Below, in pieces: positions 58,067-64,000 of a stretch of 64,000 nucleotides of DNA. Source of the DNA: Tilletiopsis washingtonensis (taxonomy: Eukaryota; Basidiomycota; Exobasidiomycetes; Entylomatales); contig NW_020312023.1 in the NCBI RefSeq assembly GCF_003144115.1, positions 62,001 to 126,000 on the forward strand, written 5' to 3'. The notes below the pieces were generated by a model. It was given only the letters and a program-made list of their open reading frames with translations, did not search any database and had not been told where the DNA came from. Made by a program: the position numbers and the translations under genes. The first letter of the stretch is position 1. Each line of letters opens with the position of its first letter.

Positions 58067-58950
58067 TCACCAGTCGAGCGCCAGCTCTGCAACGCCCGCG
58101 CCCTTCTCCAGCTCCACGATGCGCACGTACGATCGCTCCACGCTGTCGGCGCCGTACACGGCGACGTACGCCTGCTCCAGATCCTCAGCCGTGCGCTTCA
58201 GCTTCTCCCGCCCGGCTGCAGATGCGTCGAGCGCCTCGACGAAGAGCACAAAGTCGCGCGTCGAGTGCGCCTCGTCGGCCTCGTCGCAGATCTTCGTCGC
58301 CTCGCCGTCGCGGTAGTTCAGATGCCTTGTGAGCACGCGCGTGCCTGCCGCTGCTGCATCGGCCGCATCGGCGTCGCCGAGGTCGCGGTAGATGTACTCG
58401 CCGACGCTCGTCTGCTCGAAGCGCTCAGGCTCGGCGGCGGGCACGCCGAGCGGTTGGAAGGCGTACTCCTGCTGCGCCTGGTGCAGCACGATGGTGCCTT
58501 GCGTCAGGCTGGCGACGTCGAAGCCGCCGTGAGGCATGACGTGTTGCCTGCGGGCAAAAATCAGCATGCTGCTTGCGAGCTCTTTGCTCGCAGCGAGACT
58601 GACAGCTGGTTCGCCAAATACACGTCCACGAGCGGCCCGATGCTGCGCGGCCACTTCTGCTCCTTGAGCACGCGCGAGCAGAAGGCGTAGTGCGTCGGCT
58701 TCGTCTTCTTCTTGGGCTTGAGGCCCATGGCCTTGTACACGTCGAGCCACTGCGAGATATTCGGCTGCGCTTCGAGCTCCGTCAGCGCCGCCGAGGGCAC
58801 CGAGGCGTTGAAGTCGCGCAGCGCCGACGCCTTGAGCTCGTCTAGCGCTGAGGAGCTGGCGCGCGCCTCGGCCTTGAGACACACACGCACGACGGCGCAT
58901 GCAAAGTATGGCGAGAGCTGCGAGACGCTGGAATCGATGAGGAGACGCAT
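58067..58950 (-). CDS. Stand-alone B3/B4 (tRNA-editing-like) domain protein, 275 aa
   Basis: Two exons, 58950-58604 and 58547-58067. The sequence follows the B3/B4 domain of phenylalanyl-tRNA synthetase beta: ISQWLDVYKAMGLKPKK, HYAFCSRVLKEQKWPRSIGP followed by LVDVYLANQLSVSL, then HGGFDVASL, IVLHQAQQEYAFQPLGVP, GEYIYRD, LTRHLNYRDGEATKICDEAD and DFVLFVEALD. In PheRS this domain hydrolyses Tyr-tRNA(Phe); free-standing copies are common in bacteria and scattered in fungi, with no settled role. Nothing else of a synthetase is present. It is divergent from the PaiB-like gene with 253 bp between starts, an arrangement that allows joint control. Confidence 0.87.
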
Positions 58951-59203
58951 GGCGGGATAGGGCGGGTGATGCTGTGCCGCCGGGTTGCTGGCAAAGGGCG
59001 GCCTTATGAGGGCAGCCGCTCGAGGCAACTGGCCGAGCTTCGCACCGCTGTCTGGCCGGCCTAAGCGCCGTGCTGCCGCCGTGCAAAGGGCCGCGTTTCT
59101 GCCCGCTGCGGCGCGGCGCGAATGACTCGCGCGCGCCCCTCATGCTCCGCCCCATGCAGCGCCGCACCTTCCTCCGGCACCACCAACACCACTACAGATC
59201 GCC
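58951..59203. promoter_or_regulatory. Shared divergent promoter, B3/B4 gene and PaiB-like gene
   Basis: Only 253 bp separate the two start codons, so the genes probably share promoter elements. The plus side ends in a CACCAACACCACTACAGATC leader before the ATG. No binding site was identified. Confidence 0.5.
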
Positions 59204-59932
59204 ATGTACCTCCGCGCAGTGCACGTCGAGCGCGATGAGGAGGCGCTTCGGCAGCTCATCCGCGACTTCCCGCTCGGCGTCCTGACCACGGCCATCGACC
59301 TGCCCGACCACGACCTGCTGCAGCACACCCACGTGCCCTGGCTGCTGCAGCAGGCTGACTCGCCCAATGCAGGCGCAGATGCAGCGCCGCAGTACTGGCT
59401 CGAGGGCCACATGGCGCGAGCCAATCCGCACGTCAAGGCTCTGCTCGCCGCGCGTGCACAGGGCGGCAGCGTGCCGGCTCGCCAGGTCAGCGTCCTCTTC
59501 ACGCACGCCGCCGAGTCGTACATCACGCCCAAGTACTACACAACGACGAAGCCAGCCTCGGGCAAGGTGGTGCCGACGTGGAACTACGCGGCGGCGCAGG
59601 TCTCTGGCACGCTGGAGCTCGACGAGAGCCCAGCGTATCTCCTCCGTCAGACGGCTGCGCTGACAGACAAGCACGAGGCGACGCAGGCGAGCCGCGACGG
59701 CAAGCCCGCCTGGACGGTCGACGAGGCGCCGGAAGAGTACATTCGTGCACTGTGCAAGGCGATCATCGGCGTCCGGATCCGAGTCGAGGCGTTGCAGGGC
59801 AAGTTCAAGATGAACCAGGAGATGCCGCTCGGCGACCGCGCCGGCGTCGTCGAGGGACTGCGTGCGATTGGCATGGGCGAGGTTGCAGATGTGGTCCAGC
59901 AGCGCAGCGACCTGAAGGAGCGGGCAGCCTAA
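59204..59932 (+). CDS. PaiB-like FMN-binding split-barrel protein, 242 aa, intronless
   Basis: A single exon of 243 codons including the stop. The whole length follows the PaiB family: MYLRAVHVERDEEALRQLIR then DFPLGVLTTAI at the N-terminus, LEGHMARANPHVKALL, VSVLFTHAAESYITPKYY, VVPTWNYAAAQVSGTLEL (the family hallmark PTWNYAAVH), and near the end WTVDEAPEEYIRALCKAIIG followed by VRIRVEALQGKFKMNQEMP. Bacillus PaiB was described as a negative regulator of sporulation and protease genes; its fold binds FMN, and in fungi the biochemical role is unknown. No DNA-binding domain is visible, so a flavoprotein role is more likely. It lacks introns while nearly all neighbours have several. Its stop is 17 nt from the stop of the convergent kinase-like gene. 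Confidence 0.93.
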   Translation: MYLRAVHVERDEEALRQLIRDFPLGVLTTAIDLPDHDLLQHTHVPWLLQQADSPNAGADAAPQYWLEGHMARANPHVKALLAARAQGGSVPARQVSVLFTHAAESYITPKYYTTTKPASGKVVPTWNYAAAQVSGTLELDESPAYLLRQTAALTDKHEATQASRDGKPAWTVDEAPEEYIRALCKAIIGVRIRVEALQGKFKMNQEMPLGDRAGVVEGLRAIGMGEVADVVQQRSDLKERAA

Positions 59933-59949
59933 AGGCGTGTCCGACCCCT

Positions 59950-62672
59950 TCAGACGGCGCGCTCGGCGTCAATGCGTGCGCAAGGCCGCGCATGCTCGGG
60001 CAGCAGGCTGCCGTAGACCTGCAGGGACCGAGCATCAGCGCAGGCCTCGGCGTCGTCGGCATCGGACTTACGTGAAAGAAGTCGCGATCAGGCGTAGCCA
60101 CCTGGACAAGACCGAGCGCTGCATCCGCGCGCATCCTCATGTCACCCATGCCTGCGGCAGCCATGTCGGCGCTGCCAGTGTACGGCGTTGAATAGCCGCT
60201 GCCGCTGGACTGCGCTTCGTCGATCGGAATGCTGCCCCGCGTCGAAGCCGTCGCGCCGGCGTTGGAGATGGTTGCCGCGCGCTGTCGCCCTTCCGCACCC
60301 CAGCGCTGCGGCGGCACGCGGAGCGAGTCGGACGAAGCGCATTCCTCTACGCGCTCTTGCAGAGCGGTCAGAGCACGGTGACGGCGCGTCGATGGGGTGC
60401 GAGTGCAATGAGACACCTGAGCAAGTGATGCAGGCTGCTCGACCGTAACCGGGTCGCTGGCGAGCTTAGGGAGCTGTGAGCGCGCAAATAGCGCTGCTCC
60501 GACGCATGCTCGCGAAGCGCTCGCAATGCTTGCGTTGAGTGACGTCGCTGCGGAGGAGGCTGCCGATGCGGGCCGGGAGCCGCGTGTGGGCTGTTGCGCT
60601 TCGACGATGCCGTCGGCGGCAGATCGTGCCGCGAACACGTCTGCCTCGTGGCAGAGAAGCGGTGCACCAAGCGTCAGGCTGAAGAGCTCGGCGATGGCCT
60701 CGTTGGCGCTCGCCTTGCCCCAGGCGAGCCATCGCTGCGGCAAGTGGCTCCACTCGTGCGCATCGAAGCTCAGAGCGCCCGCCGTGCCACCGTACTGACG
60801 GCCAGAAGGCTCGGCGTCTGCGTGGGCCAGGCGCGATGCGGCCGCTCGCATGGCCAGGACCTGTCCCTCGACGACGCAGCGGGCGTTCGCGCGGACGTCT
60901 GTCAGTTCCGCCACGCGAGCTCCGTGCTCGAACTTGTAGAATGCCTTCGCCGCGCCGTCGAAGAGAGCGTAGCGCTTGTCGTCGAGCGACACTTGGCCTC
61001 CAACGCTGACTGCGTTGACCAGCTGCGATCCGAAGGGTCAGTCAAGTGTCTGTACATCCCCTCGGTGGACTCACCTGCCGAAAGGTGGACCAGCGTCCGT
61101 TGGTGTAGACGTCGCGAATGATCTGGCGTGCCACGCCTCCGCCGGGCCAACGCACGATCGCCAGCCATCTCGGCATGGCCGCATCTTGAGCGGCGAGCGG
61201 GTTCGGCAAGAGCTGGTGCTGGGCATCGGCGATGAAGGATCGCACCGGCAGGGCGAGCACGTCAGTCTCGCCAAACGAGACGCCAACGTCCCTGTGAAGT
61301 TTCAGCAACAGCTTCGAGCAAGCGGAGCCAGGCCGCGCTCACGTGGGACGCGGCGAGAGACCGATGAAGGCCGCAACGTCAAGTGGAAGAGCGGGTGCGA
61401 CGATGCAGTCTGAAGCGCCGCGAGTCAGCTCAGACCTTTCCCCGCTATCCGGCAGCCGGCTCACCTTCAGCAAAGCCGTAGCGCCGCACCAGCCAAGAGC
61501 TGGCGTGCACTTCTCCCGGCGCGTCAATGGCGTGGACAGTCGCGAGCATCCGTCGCAGTGCCGACTCCTGATCGCCCGACACAATGCCGAGAAGCATCGC
61601 GTCCCAGCTGGCCTCGTGCGGGTTGTAAATGCCCGTGGCTGCGGCATCGCACGGTGCGAGACTGCGAGCGGTATCAGAGTCTCTCGCAAGACGGAAGCCA
61701 GGGCCTGCTCACCTCTCAAAGCGGCCGACCAACAGAGCGCGCAGCAGACCGCCAGCGGTCGTGATGTGCGCCGTGTTCGACCATGCGGCAGGCGCTTTGC
61801 CCGGCTCGCCGACGAAGCCGACCGCACGTCCGCGACGGACCTTCAGAAGCTGGGCTGGAAAGCCGGCGAGATCCGGCACCGCGCCGAGCCTGCTCGCCAG
61901 CTCCGCGTGCAGCAGCTTGCGGCGCTCTCGCAGCTTGGCCTTTGTGACGAGATCGGTGCCTGGCGTGCCGAGGTGGAAGGAGAAGCCAGAGGCTTGTTCG
62001 CTCGCGCTGTTGCTTTCGCGAGGCAGACAAGCCGTTTCGAGTGCGCGCTCGATCGCGAGCAGCTCCGACGTGGTGCTCTCGTCCTGCGGCGTCGAGGAGA
62101 ACGGCACGGAGAAGAAGTCGTGGCCGAGCTGCTTGTGAATGCGCCGTGAGGGGTGCAGCGAGGACAGGAGAGCAGCGGCTTGCGGCGCCAGGAACACTGC
62201 CAACGGTGACTGCGCCAGCTTGAGCGAAGGCGCAGCACTGGTCCTGACGTTCTTTGGCACTCACCACGGCGGCGATCCCAATAGCTCTCACCTGCGAGAG
62301 GCGGATGTGCGGCGCGCTGTGCAGCCGGTCCAGGAGCAGATCGAGCGCCTTGACGATCATCTCGACGGGCATGAGCGAGCTGGGTCCATGCTCCTCCGTT
62401 CTCGGTGCCGAGTAGACACCGTTCTTGGTGCTGGAGAGCGCATTAGCCGCGAGTCTGGCGCACCGGAACGCGCGCACCTCTCACAGATGCTCGGGAAAGT
62501 CCTCGTCGAACGTCACTCGATCGGCGTAGATTGCCTCAGGGCTCGCATCGGCAATCACGACGGCCGAGAGGTCCTTCTGCCGCAGCTCGAAGGCCAGGAC
62601 GAGGCGGGCGGCTGCGCTGCCGGCGACGCCCGTGTCGGACGCGTCGCCGCGCGAAGAGCGTCGACTTGCCAT
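59950..62672 (-). CDS. Xylulokinase-like FGGY protein with altered active-site motifs, 783 aa
   Basis: Eight exons: 62672-62485, 62430-62265, 62209-61713, 61661-61465, 61409-61343, 61291-61075, 61022-60072 and 60018-59950, all in phase. The order of blocks follows fungal xylulokinase: LVLAFELRQKDLSAVVIAD, LTKNGVYS and VKALDLLLDRL near the N-terminus, QDESTTSELLAIERAL, DAAATGIYNPHEASWDAMLL, VGVSFGETDVLALP, GGVARQIIRDVYTNGRW, ALFDGAAKAFY and ASANEAIAELFSLTLGAPL, with a family-type end (VYGSLLPEHA). Key motifs differ. FDLSTQ reads FELRQK (E29), QQHG reads VSPL, the catalytic TGDN reads LPLD (357-360), LGTSDT reads FGETDV, and GGAS reads GKAS (546-549). About 170 extra low-complexity residues precede the end. 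Probably a pseudokinase or a kinase with a new substrate; the frame is intact. Confidence 0.8.
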
Positions 62673-63454
62673 GCTGCGGCCGCACGACCCGCCGCGAAGG
62701 TGCGTCTGCCTGCGCCTTCGGACGTCGTGGGAGCGCCGTGACCAGATCGTGTGAGGCTGTGCAGCAGGGAAAGAGACGCGGGCGCCTGGGTTGCGCGCTC
62801 GGAGCAGGGACAGCGCGGGGGATGACGTCGAGGCGGACCAGAGCGAGGAGTGGTGAGCGTAGCTGGCTCGAACGTGCACATTGCGGCAGCCGAGCCGCTC
62901 TCTTCGTCTTTGCACGTTGCGCCAGCGTCAGCGCAGAGACGGTCCGGACGAAGCTGAGTTGCCGAGGTCAATGAAGGTCAGGTGCCTCTCGTGTGGCTGA
63001 ATCGTGCCACGGCTCGCCGGCCGCGGCTGCGCTCCGTCTGCTGTGCTGCGCACCATGCGCCCTGATAGCGAAGAGCCTGGCTCGAAGAGAGCTGCGTCCA
63101 TCGCCGCGCCGCAAGCTGGAGTCACTCCCTCAAGCCCAAGCGCCTCATGAGCTCGCCATGCCGACGAGTCGATGGCGAGCGGGTATCCCGCTGTGCGCAG
63201 TCAGACGACTCGAGTGCTGGGTTGAGCAAGCTCTGCTGAAGAGGAATCGGCGCCAGGGGCGCAGCCGCAATGCCCCTTTACCCTCGTGCAATCAGGGCGC
63301 CAATTGGCCCCCGACGCCGTGCTGTGCCCCTGCCGGCTCGAGAGAAGGTTCGCGTGCATCGCAGACAGGCAGGAGTGCCGTGCGAGAGAGGGCCCGAGTT
63401 GTTGTTTGTCATCCACGACTGCAGAGGAGGTCCGGCAGCTTCGCTGCCAGCATC
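62673..63454. other. Region upstream of the kinase-like gene
   Basis: About 780 bp that should hold its promoter. Short overlapping frames on both strands give no recognisable protein. No repeat or RNA gene was seen. Confidence 0.45.
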
Positions 63455-64000
63455 ATGCTGCGGCTGCTGCGGCAAGGCCGATTGCGTCTTGCGTGCGGGC
63501 GGAGGTGGGAGAGAAAGGAACGGGCGCGGTGGGCGGTGCGAGCGCTCAAGGCGCGCCTGCAGCCGCTCCCCGCGGCGGCCGCCTCGCCTTTCTCGCGCGC
63601 GGCCGCGGCTACAGAGAGCAGCATCGAGCATACGCTGCGACGCTTGACCGCGAACGACATCCACGTCGACGCTGCCGTCGGGGTCGGAGCCCACAAGTGC
63701 TCAGATCAGCCCATCGAGCGGCAGGACCGATGGGCTGCCGAGCAAGCTGCCGTCTGCCTTTGTGCTCGCGCCGCGCCGGCCGCGGCTAGGGGCCGACGGC
63801 CGCGCCGTCTGCTGCGGCGAGGACAAGGGAATGCACAAGCACTGCAGCCGGCACCCTTGGGCATGCCGCGCGCTCCCTTGTCCTCGTCCGTCGATCTGCC
63901 TCGCCGCTCTCCGCCATGTGGGACACTCGACGCCGATGCACTGCCTCCGCTGCTTTGTCCGAGAGGCAGCCTTCGCACTTGCCCGCGGCCGCTCAAAAGC
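63455..64000 (+). CDS. Open frame running off the right edge, unrecognised
   Basis: An ATG at 63455 opens 182 codons without a stop up to the end. The first ~40 residues are Arg/Leu-rich with almost no acid (MLRLLRQGRLRLACGRRW), like a mitochondrial presequence. A stretch SIEHTLRRLTANDIHVDAAV looks protein-like; the rest is Arg/Pro/Ala-rich. No domain is recognised, and other frames are also open here, so it could be chance. Confidence 0.2.
   Translation, partial: MLRLLRQGRLRLACGRRWERKERARWAVRALKARLQPLPAAAASPFSRAAAATESSIEHTLRRLTANDIHVDAAVGVGAHKCSDQPIERQDRWAAEQAAVCLCARAAPAAARGRRPRRLLRRGQGNAQALQPAPLGMPRAPLSSSVDLPRRSPPCGTLDADALPPLLCPRGSLRTCPRPLKS

Noticed and set aside
59805-60071. Open continuation of the kinase-like frame into the PaiB gene antisense
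   Set aside because: A GTAAGT donor and a CTGCAG acceptor define a 53-nt intron, after which a 69-nt exon gives a family-like C-terminus and a stop at 59950.
1-64000. Search for tRNA genes, CRISPR arrays, transposases, reverse transcriptases and viral-type elements
   Set aside because: No B-box-like tRNA string in a cloverleaf setting, no regularly spaced repeats and no protein motif of such elements was found by eye. A computed search (tRNAscan-SE, RepeatMasker) could still find diverged copies.

Overview
This window is nuclear DNA from a GC-rich, intron-rich fungus. The product set (Prp16, Nse1, eIF2B-delta, Rtf1, Tel1, Skp1, Vid21/Eaf1, a TFIIIC90-like subunit and three Zn2Cys6 proteins), 47-70 nt introns with GTGAGT or GTGCGT donors and CAG/TAG acceptors, and strongly GC-biased third positions fit a basidiomycete, perhaps a Ustilaginomycotina or Pucciniomycotina yeast. 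The lineage is an inference. I saw no tRNA, rRNA, CRISPR array or recognisable transposon.

Layout. 1-250 holds the 5' end of a minus-strand gene that leaves the window. 1,071-5,658 is PRP16 (10 exons). 6,684-8,098 is NSE1, interrupted by a 260-N assembly gap over the RING region. 8,549-11,037 holds two unrecognised minus-strand genes, and 12,613-13,089 a 74-residue membrane-type protein. 13,770-15,334 (minus) is GCD2, divergent from a 1,977-residue coiled-coil protein (15,731-21,985). RTF1 (22,137-24,110, minus) and TEL1 (24,788-34,744, plus, 3,189 aa) share a 677-bp divergent promoter. Next come a short Zn2Cys6 protein, SKP1 (minus) divergent from VID21 (plus), and a full-size Zn2Cys6 regulator (43,299-46,090, minus). 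47,170-47,876 is an unrecognised gene. 48,449-52,079 carries two divergent GPR1/FUN34/YaaH (acetate-transporter family) genes. 52,478-55,604 is the TFIIIC90-like subunit, tail to tail with another Zn2Cys6 regulator (55,687-57,770). 58,067-62,672 holds a B3/B4-domain protein, an intronless PaiB-like flavoprotein and an FGGY/xylulokinase-like protein whose active-site motifs are altered.

Gene models were built by hand, joining exons at consensus splice sites and checking phase; most sum to whole codons. The exceptions are NSE1 (gap), the 10,101-11,037 gene (ambiguous intron) and the 3' end of the 47,170 gene. Most genes are housekeeping genes of RNA processing, transcription, chromatin and genome maintenance and show no shared pathway. 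The most unusual spots are the altered sugar-kinase paralogue with its PaiB and B3/B4 neighbours, the transporter gene with two 9-nt exons, and a perfect 26-bp inverted repeat inside the first intron of PRP16.
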